This document shows positions 13,536 to 24,400 of a stretch of 64,000 bases of DNA, piece by piece. The stretch's first letter is position 1; every line of letters begins with the position of its first letter. Origin of the DNA: Acanthochlamys bracteata (taxonomy: Eukaryota > Streptophyta > Magnoliopsida > Pandanales > Velloziaceae); contig CM034131.1 of the NCBI GenBank assembly GCA_019914995.1, positions 6,418,501 to 6,482,500 on the forward strand, read 5' to 3'. The position numbers and the translations under genes were made by a program. The notes beneath the pieces were generated by a model, which worked only from the letters and a program-made list of their open reading frames with translations, did no database searches and was not told the DNA's origin.

Positions 13536-14310
13536 CTGACCTTCACTCTTAAGAGAAAAGCTGTAAATTAAATTAGTAATTAACAATTTTGAATACAAAC
13601 TTTCATACAAAGCAGCATTTATATAGTTGACTAGAATGAAGCTAATTTCTAAACAGAGACGAGTGTTTCTAAACAAAGAAAAGTTAAATAAAAATAGTAA
13701 AGGTATAACCTAATCCTAATTTAAAGTCCTGCAAAAGAGAGAAGCTTCTATACTATATACGTGATTATTCACCACATAAATACAAAAATTTATGTGATTT
13801 GTCAAATAATTTTATCTACATTTATGTTCACTCTTCGGTAAAAGTAAAATTTATCAATCTTGACAAATTGATATAATACTAAGATAATGCATTTCGTCTA
13901 ACATTTTTATTTTAACCACTTTTTTCGTCGACAGGAACCATCAGCAGTACTCTGCTAAACTCCCAAATCTTTCTAACTATTTAACCATAGCTTCAGATAA
14001 AGCTATATTTCCTACAAGTTCGTTTATATGTGATTTACAATATTTCACTCACATATACAAGCAAAGGATTAATCTTTAAAACTTAAGTCAATCAAAACTA
14101 AGAGAGGATAAAAATGGGCGACCAGTAAAATAACACTTGAATCGCAAATAAATAGCTAATCGTTAGCTGAAAATAGTTCTCTGTTTATTTTCTCTCGATA
14201 TGTTTCGCTCAGCTAGTATGTTTACTCAATTTTGTTTAATGCCTTCTTTATCTTTTGCTGGTAGCTTTCATCTTCTTCTTTTTTCTTGTAGTTACAGTGA
14301 GCTAAGTTTT
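13536..14310. other. AT-rich intergenic DNA, nothing recognised
   Basis: No ORF with protein-like composition, no RNA gene and no paired inverted ends were seen here. The stretch lies between two MITE-like elements and reads as ordinary plant intergenic sequence. Confidence 0.4.
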
Positions 14311-14562
14311 TAAGAAATCGTTGGAAGTAATTTTAAAATAGAATTTTTTTAAAATATAAAATATTTTAATTTTTTTAATGAGTTTTATTTTTTATTTAAA
14401 AAAATAATAATAATATATAATAAAAAATTTCATTATATAAAATTATATATATTTTTAAATTTTTAAATAAATTTTTTATATACTTTTAAAGTATATATTA
14501 AAAAATATAAAAAATTATTTAAAAAATTATTTTTTGATAAAGCTAAGTCAAATATATTCTTA
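14311..14562. mobile_element. AT-rich MITE-like block
   Basis: A block of about 250 bp, almost pure A+T. Its left end (TAAGAAATCGTTGGAAGTAA) roughly mirrors the reverse complement of its right end (TAAGAATATATTTGACTTAG). The body, with TAGAATTTTTTTAAAATA near the left and ATATATTAAAAAATA near the right, resembles blocks at 40149-40398 and 58861-59115. Ends are approximate and no target duplication was fixed. Confidence 0.5.
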
Positions 14563-15091
14563 ATCATTTAAAATTTAAACACTCTGAAGAGATGCTACAG
14601 TATCTCATTATTAAGTATATTAGCCACATTGGGTCTCTATCAATTAGGTTTCAACTTTCAACAGCTACATCTTGAACACTTGAGTAAGATCTTTCTTAAG
14701 TATCGGTTGGATTAAGAATTTGACATTTAATTTTTAAAGTATGGACTAATTTGATTTCTATTATAGCATTTAATGTCAACGTCATAATTTTCATGTTTTT
14801 TTTTCTCAGGGCTGCTTTTCCTTTTTATCCATTATGCAATTTTTTTCTTTTTTCCTTTTGTGGCCACACTGAGAATATGACCCTAGATAGAATCGCTAGG
14901 ATTACTCAAATTTGAATTTAAATTTTTAGAGTTTGTTTACTTTGAGATAAATTTATTTTGAAAGTAAGTTTGTATATAACACTTATCGGTAGGATCACCT
15001 TTGATATGTAATGTTTGAATATAAATGTTTTATCTTATAAATCTCTCTATAAGATGTTCTTCTTCTATCAGTTTTATGTCATCTCCACTTA

Positions 15092-15240
15092 GGGTGCGTT
15101 TGGTAGTGCATTTGGAGAAATTTTTGTTCCCCAAACGTACTACACAGTAGAGCAAAACGCACCCAAGGTGCTTGGATGAAACACTATGTATCAAACGCGC
15201 TGGTTATACCAAACGCGTTGCACAGTATAATTACAATTCT
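15092..15240. repeat. Harbinger left terminus: terminal repeat with internal inverted and subterminal repeats
   Basis: The first 73 bases (15092-15164) begin GGGTGCGTTTGG and end CAAAACGCACCC, so the terminus folds back on itself. Beyond it the core CAAACGCG recurs near 15192 and 15210, with CAAACGTAC near 15132. Such short repeats near transposon ends are usually transposase or MYB-protein binding sites. That role is inferred here. Confidence 0.55.
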
Positions 15241-15257
15241 ATTAGAACTTCATCTCA

Positions 15258-15532
15258 TATTTATAAAATTGCCATAGCCACACAAAACTCTACCTGCGCT
15301 CGTCTTGTCTCTTCCATTCGCAGCTTTCTCGACGCAGATCTGTGATTTCGTTTGTCTCTCAATCGTCTGCCTTTTCGACAATTTTTTCTTCGAACTCCAG
15401 GCAACAAGTTGAATCCTTCACCTCTCTCGACTGCCGCCGCATTGGAGCTTCGGATTTTTTTTTTCCCGAATTTCGGATACAAAGCTGTGTGCATCTCCGC
15501 GAGAAGAGGCCGACATCAACAGCTTCTTTGAG
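15258..15532 (+). promoter_or_regulatory. Probable Harbinger promoter (TATA box) and leader exon
   Basis: A TATA-like TATTTATAAA lies at 15258-15267. About 25-30 bases downstream begins a CT-rich, GC-richer stretch that looks like a 5' leader and ends in a strong splice donor, TTTGAG/gtaagattt, at 15532/15533. The next good acceptor in line with coding sequence is tatag/ATG at 18296/18297. The leader exon and its roughly 2.8-kb intron are inferred from sequence alone. Confidence 0.5.
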
Positions 15533-16049
15533 GTAAGATTTTTCTTACCGGTATTGTTTTCGACGTTTGTACTCTTAATTTCGTATTTATTTCTTAATTT
15601 CTACGAATTGGTTATATCCGAACACCACAGTTGCTGTGTTTGTACTGATTTGTTAGTTGTTTAACTAGATTTCTGTTATAAGTTGCTGTCTTTGTACTGA
15701 TTTGGAGTTCATATTGGACAGTCTTGGTTTAGTATTCGTTCTAATAAACTGCTGAAATTTGTTTTGTCATTGTTGATTCTGGAGCTATTTCGGATTTTCT
15801 GAGCTAATTTATTTAGTGTTCTGAGCTTCATTATTTTGTCATTGTTGATTCTGGAGTTTTGTCATGGTACAAAAGAAGAATTTTACACTAGCATTCTGAT
15901 TTTGTCATTGTGTGTTGATGAATGTCAAGCATCATAATTCTAAATAATTTTTCTATTTAGAATTAACACAGATGCAATATATAGTATTTGTGTAGAATTA
16001 ACACAGATGCAAAAATAGTCACAACTTTTTATTAGCTGTTTTAGCAAAA

Positions 16050-17110
16050 ACAGATGCAATATGTATTGCTGTGTTCAGAAAAGTTTTGGATGTTTGAAAA
16101 TTATTTTGGTTTTTGTTTTTGCACTAAACTTCATAGTACATGTGTATAGTTAGTAGAAACTTTCACCCTACATTTTATTCTACAGGTATATGCTAGTATA
16201 GTATAAACTAATAAAAAAATTTTGTATTAACTTTATACTAGAAGTGCATCACTAGTATAAAACTTTTACACTAGACGTTAGATAAAATGAATAAGCTAGT
16301 GTAAATTTTTTGTAACAACTTCTATACTACAAGCATTTGGTAGTATACTATTGTTATACTAACCTCTATACTTACAAGTATATGCTAGTATAAAATTCTT
16401 TTACTACACTTAAATTTACAAGTATAAGCTAGTATAATATATTTGGACTAATGCTTACTTATACTATAAATATATGCTAGTACACATTTTTTTTTGTACT
16501 AAACTTTATATTACAAGTGTATAGCTAGAATGAAATCAGATAATTGCATCTGATTTTTAGTAATAAAATAAAAAACTTTGGTATTCTGCTTTAGGAAAAA
16601 CAGATGCAATATCTGTTGCTGTTATTAGCAAAGTTGTTGGATATATTTTCGAAATAGTTTTGTTTTCTGTATTGGCTTATGTTATTTTGTTTTAGCAATA
16701 GAATCTGATTTTTAGCAATAAAATCACAATTATCTGTTTTCTGTTTTAGCAAAAACAGATGCTATATGTATTGCTATTTTCAGCAACAGTTTTGGATATG
16801 ATTGAAAATTGGATTGGTTTCTGTTTTTGCATATATTTTTCTGTTTTAGCAATTGAATCTGATTTTTAGCAACAAAATCATAATTACATGTTTTCTGTTT
16901 TAGCAAAATCAGATGCTAAATGTATTGCTATTTTCAGCAACAGTTTTGGATATGTTTGAAAATTAGATTGGTTTTTGTTTTTATACTAAACTTCATACGA
17001 CATGTGTATACTTAGTATAAACTTTCACCCTACACTTTATGCTACAGGTATATGCTAGTATAGTATAAACTAGTAAAAAGATTTTGTATGAACTTTGTAC
17101 TAGAAGTGTA
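16050..17110. repeat. AT-rich direct repeats inside the Harbinger leader intron
   Basis: A unit of about 210 bp occurs at roughly 16050-16260 and again at roughly 16905-17112. Both copies read CAGATGC...GTATTGCT...GTTTTGGAT...TTTGTTTTT...ACTAAACTTCATA...TTTCACCCTACA...GGTATATGCTAGTATAGTATAAACTA, and they look about 85% identical by eye. Between them short motifs (GTATATGCTAGTATA, CAGATGCAATATGTATTGCT, TCTGATTTTTAGCAA) recur in partial copies. Confidence 0.7.
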
Positions 17111-17129
17111 TAACTTCTTCTGAAGAAGC

Positions 17130-18125
17130 TTTTTGGGGGCATGGCAGTAGAGTTTTTGTTAGAGTGCATGCAAGGTTGACGAATTTTTTTGTTAGAGAGG
17201 AGGAGCAGTAGAATTTTTTTGTTAAGAGGGGCAGTAGAATTTTTTTGTTAGGGGGGGCAGTAGGGGGGAGTTCTCCTACAGCAAGGTTGGGGAATGTTTT
17301 TGTTAGGAGGGCTGTAAAAGTTTTTTGTTAGAGAGGGAGGGCAGTAGAGTTTTCCTACAGCAGTGGGGGTAGTAGAATTTCTTTGTTAAGGGGGGTAGTA
17401 GAATTTTTTTGTTAGGGGAGGCAGTAGGGGGCAGTTCTCCTAAAGCGGGGCAGTAGGGGGGGAGTTCTCCTACAGCAAGGAGATGTCTGGTTTGTTTTTG
17501 TTAGGGTGGCTGTAAAAATTTTTTATTAGAGAGGGGGGGAGGGGGGGTCAGTAGACTTTTCCTACAGCAGGGGAGCAGTAGAATTTTTTTGTTAAGAGAG
17601 GCAGTAGAATTTTTTTGTTAGGAGGGACAGTAGGGGAGAGTTCTCCTACAGGGGGGCAGTAGGGGGAGTTCTCCTACAGCAAGGTTGGGGAATGTTTTTG
17701 TTAGGGGGCGCTGTAAAATTTTTTTATTAGAGAGGGGGGGGGGGGGGCACTAGAGTTTTCCTATAGCAGTGAGGGCAGTAGAATTGTTTGTTAGAGGGGA
17801 CAGTAGGGGGAGTTCTCCTACAGTAAGAAGATGGCTGGTTTGTTTTTGTTAGGGGGGCTGTAAAAATTTTTTGTTAGAGAGGGGAAGGGGGAGGGGAGGT
17901 CAGTAGACTTTTCCTACAGCAGGGGGCAGTACAAATGTTTTGTTAGGGGGGCACTAGGGAGGAAGTTTTACTACAGCAGGGGGGGCAGTAGGGAGGAGTT
18001 TTCCTACAGCAGGGTTGATGCATTTTTTTGTTAAGGAGGGACAGTAGAATTTTTTTATTAGGAGGGGCAGTTAGAGTTTTGTTAAGGAGGAGCAGTAGAA
18101 TTTTGTTAGAGGGCAGGGGCAGAAG
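17130..18125. repeat. G/T-rich minisatellite with higher-order units
   Basis: About 1 kb is built from a few short modules in changing order: GCAGTAGAATTTTTTTGTTA, runs of 4-10 G, GGAGTTCTCCTACAGCA, GCTGTAAAAATTTTTTGTTA and TTTTCCTACAGCAG. The GCTGTAAAA module appears near 17311, 17510, 17711 and 17857, giving larger units of about 200, 200 and 150 bp. The plus strand is strongly enriched in G and T. Many G runs lie close enough to form G-quadruplexes. The array sits inside the Harbinger element, just before ORF1. Confidence 0.8.
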
Positions 18126-18296
18126 AGTTTTCATAGATAAGTAGCATAACATAACTGTGGTGAAGAATTTGCGTGCTTCATAGGTAAATAGTTTGATATA
18201 AGATTATAACTGAGTAGCACAGTTGTTGTAATTTTTGTTATGGTAGCTTATTTATGATATTTACGACATAAGATTTTTGTTGATTATACATTATAG

Positions 18297-19230
18297 ATGT
18301 CTACACAAAAAAAAAAGTGTCGTAGTGAAATAGCGCATTGGTCGGAGATTTACTATAAAAAATTTATTGAACTTGCTGAAGAAGAGATTCGAAAGGATAA
18401 TAAGCCCACGACTCACTTCAATCCAGAAGGTTAGGATAATATTCGTCGTGCATTTAATGAATATTTTAGGGAGACATACGATAAAAGTCAATTCAAAAAT
18501 CATTGGGATAATATGAAGACTGAATGAAAATTGTATAAAAAATTAGTCTTCGGTGAGTCAGGTTTGGGATGGGATGTTGAACGCAACACGATCATTATTG
18601 ATGATGAGTGGTGGGACACGAAAATTAATGTACATTAGCTGCTTGTTATTTATAAACTGTGTTTTTTTTGTTTTATAATATTAGTTTTTAACTGATTTTT
18701 TCTTATTTGTATAGACTGACTATAAGTTGAAGAAGTTTAAGGGTAAAGATTTATCTTTAATCCGTGATCGGTACGGTCGTCTATTTTAAGATAGTGTTAT
18801 ATCGGGGAGCAAAGCAAGATTAGCAGCTATAGTTGGGAGAGATGTCGCAGCTGAAGGCACGCCTAACCAGGAAGGCAGTGATAGTAGTGATGATGGTGAT
18901 CAACCTCCACCAGTTGTTACTACTGAGCAAGATTTGTTTTTTTCGAACTCGAAACCTATTTCCAACACAGCAAAGAGAAGACAGTCACTGCAGGAGAGTT
19001 TGGATACACTTGTGGATGTCATCAGTTCAACTAGCCGGACAACGTCTACGGGAGCAGACGGAGGACAAGCAAACAATCAGATGAAGTGCATGCGTATACT
19101 CAAGGAGATGGCTGGAAACGGAATCGACCCGGGCACAAGATTCTGGAACTACTCCACGAATCTTCTAACCAAACCAACTAATCAGTATGCTTTTTTAGAA
19201 CAACCAGATGATGAAAGTCGTTTGGCGTAG
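18297..19230 (+). pseudogene. Harbinger MYB/SANT-like DNA-binding protein, decayed
   Basis: The frame opens MSTQKKKCRSEIAHWSEIYY and runs through NPEG-stop-DNIRRAFNEYF, SQFKNHWDNMKTE-stop-KLYKKL and GLGWDVERNTIIIDDEWWD. This is the MYB/SANT-like domain (Myb_DNA-bind_3 type) that partners PIF/Harbinger transposases and binds the element ends. After a probable intron (donor near 18629, acceptor about 18713) the frame resumes as TDYKLKKFKGKDLSLIRDRY, another family hallmark, then an acidic Ser/Asp linker and a C-terminal tail. In-frame stops are at 18432-18434 (TAG at an expected Trp), 18525-18527 (TGA at an expected Trp), 18787-18789 (TAA, probably from CAA) and 19228-19230. Each is explained by one G:C to A:T transition. 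Confidence 0.8.
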
Positions 19231-19566
19231 TTAGAGTTTAATTATGATGAGTATATGAGGAAAACATCGGGTAGTATTTGAATTGTTAATTTAAGTTTGA
19301 AGAATTCCTATATTTGTTTCGTGAGTATTGTACTAAGTGTTGTTAATTTAAGTTTGAAGAATTCTTATGTTTGTTTCGTGAGTATTGTACTAAGTGTTTG
19401 TTTTATCGCCTTAATGAATTTATGTTTGCTGTTTGTATTGTTAAATTCAAAGTTGTGATTTTATAATATTATTTAACATGAGTGTTAGTTAAGTTACAGA
19501 GTTTTATAATATTATTTAGTGGTTGTTTTTCAATACTGATTGGTATATTTATATTTGTGCAGTGAA

Positions 19567-20953
19567 ATGAGTGGATCAGATGATTCAATGGATGTTTGGA
19601 TGCCCTTTTTTGATGATCCAATGGATGTTTCTATAGCTTTATGTGATATTTTTGAAAATAATGCGAATAGCCAAGATAACGATAGCTGGGCACAAATCAT
19701 GATACAAGCAAGTTATCATATTACGGCTATATGTGTACACAACAAGATCAAAAATCTGTGCCGTACATCTATACACATAGGTCATCGATTTATTTTGAAA
19801 ATATTGGAGGGAAATGAGAGTCGCTGCTACTCAAATTTTCGTATTAAGAAGATATTTTTCGAACATTATGTCAATGTTTGACACGTGACTATGGTTTGGA
19901 ACTAACAAGATCAACAACGGTTGAGGAGAGCGTTGGAATATTCCTTTTAACTTGTGCGTATGGATCTTCAAACAGATTACTTCATGAGATGTTTAGTCAT
20001 TCGGGAGAAACAATTTTTAGGATATTCACAAGGTGTTGAAAGCTCTATTATAATTATCAAAACAGTTACTACGACCGCATCGCTACTATAATGAAGGGAT
20101 CATCTACCACAAACCAGAGAACACACAATATCTTCCGTGATTTCAAGTAATCAATTAGTTTTTCATTATAATAGCGCATATTTTTTGTAATACGAAAAAT
20201 TTATTTTTGCTGATTTGAACATTGAATATTTTATTATAGAATTGTATTGGAGCAATTGACGGAACTCATATCAAAGCTACACTGCCAACTGGTGAGCAGC
20301 TACCTTACATTGGCCGTAAAGGATATGCTATTCAGAACGTTCTTGCAGTCTGTGATTTCAATATGTGCTTCATCTTTATATTGGCTGGACGGGAAGGAAG
20401 TGCTCACGACAGTAAGGTTTTTAACGAAGCATTATGTAATCCAGAGTATGAGTTTTCTCATCCTTCAGGGAACAAGTATTATCTAGTGGATGCTGGTTAT
20501 GCACACAAAGCTGGGTATATGGCGCCATATACAGGTGAAGGCATCAAATATCATCTCAGCGATTTTCGACGTGCAGGTACAGCACAGCTGCGAAAACCAA
20601 GAGGTCCAACAGAAAATTTCAACCGACTCCACTCTTCCTGCAGAAGTATTATCGAACGTACCTTTGGCGTATGGAAAGCTCGAGTTAAAATTTTAGAAGA
20701 TATGCCATCATATGACATTGATGATCAACGAGATATTGTCATTGCTACAATGACAATTCATAACTTTATCAGAAAGCACGGTACGTTCGATGTGGCGTTC
20801 TCAGTAGCAGAACATGAAAATTTTATCCTGTCAACCGTAGGAGCATCGTGTAGTACGTCTAATATTACGCCGGTAGAGATAGATGCTGGTGAAAACATTT
20901 CAGACTGGCATGTATATCACGATGCTATTGTTATGAGAATGTCAAATGTATAA
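19567..20953 (+). pseudogene. PIF/Harbinger transposase (DDE_Tnp_4), frameshifted
   Basis: ATG at 19567 opens MSGSDDSMDVWMPFFDDPMD. The helix-turn-helix part continues to about 19860, where a frameshift breaks it. The expected sequence goes on in another frame (LCQCLTRDYGLE...SVGIFLLTCAYG) and is broken again near 20035. After a probable intron (about 20150-20239) a clean exon to TAA (20951-20953) holds the nuclease core: CIGAIDGTHIKATLP (Asp codon 20258-20260), YYLVDAGYAHKAGYM (Asp codon 20489-20491) and RSIIERTFGVWKARVKIL (Glu codon 20654-20656). The DDE triad is therefore intact in the last exon even though the N-terminal half is broken. Family assignment is firm; activity of this copy is very unlikely. 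Confidence 0.88.
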
Positions 20954-21492
20954 TTATTTTTAACTAATGTGTGATTATTTATTCATACTTTTGCAATTAT
21001 GTCAAAAGCACAAATATTATCCAAAATAATTTAACACATTATTTAAGAAATTATTATATATTTAACAACTTTTCAATATTTAATAGAATATTTAACTATC
21101 AATTATTTAACAAATATTTTAAATAATTATTTAACAAATTATTTTCCAAAATAATAATAATTTTAATTTAAACATATATTTATATAAAATAATTAATTTA
21201 AGTATTTTTATTTAAAAGAAAAATCAATACAAAGTCACTTTATTAAATATAATATTTTTTAAATAAGTCTTTTATTCAAAATAGCATCAACAATTTAGTA
21301 TATATACATAAATAACTAACACAAAATACCAAAAGATAAATCAGTAATTTCTATGTCTCTTTACTTGAAAAGCTGCTTATCCAAAAGTATTACCAAACAC
21401 CTTTCTAAAAAAGCTCCGTTTCTCTCCATTTCTCAAAAGCTACTTTTTCTTTCTAAAAGCTCTTTTCATAAGCAATCCCAAACGCCCCCTTA

Positions 21493-24400
21493 AATGTAAT
21501 AGCTCTATATGGATCTTAATGTTAATTATTGAAAGATAGGGAATGACATGTATGATAGCTCTTTAAGAAAAAATCAATAATTTCTTATTAAACAAAAATT
21601 GAATTTTGAATTCAATATAGTAGATCAGCTGATTCATCTCAATCCCCTGGCTTCCAATTGAACATTCTTTACCAACTACGAACATCAATTTATTGTGTCA
21701 GAAAATATGGGTTTGTTTTCTATGAAAATGTGACTTTTTAAAAAAATGAGTTTGTAAAATGTGAAATATAGAGAATAATTATTACAAAAGTGGTTTTGAA
21801 ATGATTTATTTGATAAAAAAAATGTCACTTTATGGTGCAAAGAACATTCATTATACCAAAAGTTATTTCTTGATACTTTCTTATTGAAGTAAAAATTTTA
21901 AAATTTGTTGTGTTGAAGTTTTAGATTGAATCGTTCCTTCAATACTTAGGTTTGATTAATATTCTGCATATGTATGATATAAAAGATAGGTGTGCATGTG
22001 TTGATAATTAGTGATAAATCAATGGTCCCGAAAGATAAGTGGCATTTGCTGGGAATGCAATTTTATAGTGCTTAGTGGGAGCAACATGGGTGATGCTAGC
22101 TAGCTGCTAGGATTAACATATATAACATGTATATTCTCTGGTTAAAAACTCGAATCTCTAAATATTTAGAGAATATTTAGAGGTGCTTATTAAAAATAAG
22201 TTTTTTCAGAACAGAATTTTTTTTATTTTGGAAAAATAATATCTATTTTTTATTTAAAAATAAAAGTAAATAATAATAAAATTTTATAATATAAAAAATT
22301 TCTGTAATTTCTCAATTAAAAAAGTTTTATAAAATATTTTAAAATATATATTAAAAAAATAAAATAAAACAAAAGAGATAAGCAACACTAAATATCCTCT
22401 AGTGAAAATTATGGCGTTTACTTACCATCCGAACTCCACTTTTTTAAAATTTAATTTTAATAAAATAACACAAAATTTAAAATAAATTTTTTATATTAAA
22501 AAATTTAACTTTAAAACTTACTTTAATATAAAAACTTATTATTTAAATATTTAAAATTTTAAAATTTAATTTTTTTTAACTCATTTCTTAAAAAAATAAA
22601 TTAACATCAATGTAAACATACTCTTAGTTCTTCTATCAAGATAGATAAACCAGAAGAGTATTAATTGGGTGATCACTGTTATGGTTTGTTGGCTTTATGT
22701 GGGAGAAGGTACCGTGAAGCATCTTTGGACGGCGCAACGCTCCAAAATCAATCCGGGTATAAATTTTGGTACTTGTTCCTAATCGGTCATAATGATTGCT
22801 TTGGCAAAATTGTTTTTCTGACATTGTTTTTACTTTTACGGCAGAATTTCAATATCACTTGCGAGATTTTTTATATTTCATTTCACTCCATTTTAAAAAT
22901 ATTTTTTTAATTTTATATTTAAAATTTTTATATATTCTATATAATTTATTTAAAATTTTATAAATTTTAAATTTTAAATTATAAAATTATTATTTATTTA
23001 CTTTTCTATATAAAATTAAATTTTATTTTTCAAAAAAATAAAAATAATTTTATTTCAAAAAATTAATCATAAAATTGATCTCTTAAAGTCTTTCAAAATT
23101 TAAAATTTATTACTTTAATAATTCAATTAACACTCTAAATTTTATTTTTAATTTCGTACTAATTTTTACTTTCATCAAACTCTATTATAAAATATGTATT
23201 TTATTTATCATTTTATATTTTATTTTATATTAAATTTTATTTTTATAAAATTTAGTTTTATATAATTAAAATACGCTTTAACATCGACGATGTTGGAGCA
23301 TGCAGCTTAGCTATGAATTAATGCACATGCGTGACTTTGGATTAAATTTGTTGATGTGTTACGGCTATCAATATCGATGCAATTTTCTGTACAGATGGGA
23401 TTCTAAAACAACTACTAATTCAGTACTGTTGATTGATTTTATGTTAAAAATATTTTAGGTTGATACATCAATTTGGAGAAATTTAGAAGGCAGCCGAATA
23501 AAACATATCTGAAGCATACATGATATTTTTCATTATGGTACGTAGTAGACTTATTTTCTTAAACATTCAAGCTAGCTAGGAAGCTAATCTAATTATGCGA
23601 GACTTAGGCGATGCCATAGACTATGAGGCTAAAGAAATTTACAACAGTAATTACCAATTTACAACAGTAATGCGCCATTTTTGGACAACAAGAAAATCAG
23701 TCAGCTCAGCTTGCTTAAAATTTTTGATCATATCTTAGAAAATTTTATATAAATCATACTAATCTTAACATATGCATCCACTATCAACAAAAATTACTAT
23801 GTATATCGAACTTTCATACAAATCATTGATTTTGATATCACTATTAAAAAAATATAACATCGAAAAAACTAACCAAAATAAAACGTATAAAAAATTCGGT
23901 CTATATATTAAAAAATTTAATCTAATTCCAAACTTAATTCGATAAGTTATAGATATTATTATTTTTATTTTATTTTATTTTTATTTAATATGAAATTAAT
24001 TTATTCACTTTTGAATCCAATACAATCATCAAAGCGACAAAAATTGGTCGCAGCTTTACTTCGTGATCAAATATAATTAGCCACGTAACTTTTCCTATCC
24101 ACTGCTCTTGCTTCAATTTGCTGATACTTCTTGATCAAATTAATGAATTTCACCAAAGCTAGCGAGCTAGCTAGCTGATCACTTTCATCCCGGCCGACAA
24201 CGATCTCATTCTCTTCTATTGGACCCCCAACAATAATGACTAGCTAGTAGCTAGTTCATTATCTAACAAACATTAATTATATACAAACAGTGCTGTGAGC
24301 AAATAATTAATCACGATCGTTTCTCTTCATCATAACATTAGGACTTTTGATTTAGCTAGCATATTGCAGTAGATACAAATTAAACAGCTAACTTCTAATT

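Larger units (their letters stand above)
15092..21489 (+). mobile_element. PIF/Harbinger DNA transposon, 6.4 kb, two decayed ORFs
   Basis: The left end is GGGTGCGTTTGGTAGTGC. The reverse complement of the right end is GGGGGCGTTTGGGATTGC. These match at 15 of 18 positions. Both ends are flanked by TTA (15089-15091 and 21490-21492), the target duplication of PIF/Harbinger elements. Inside, all on the plus strand, are a TATA box and leader exon, a long probable intron full of repeats, a MYB/SANT-like ORF (18297-19230) and a DDE_Tnp_4-type transposase ORF (19567-20953). This two-ORF layout is that of an autonomous PIF/Harbinger element. Both ORFs carry stops or frameshifts, so this copy should not make functional proteins. 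Confidence 0.9.

Noticed and set aside
17943..18152. 69-codon minus-strand frame of Leu/Pro repeats
   Set aside because: It is a by-product of the minisatellite.
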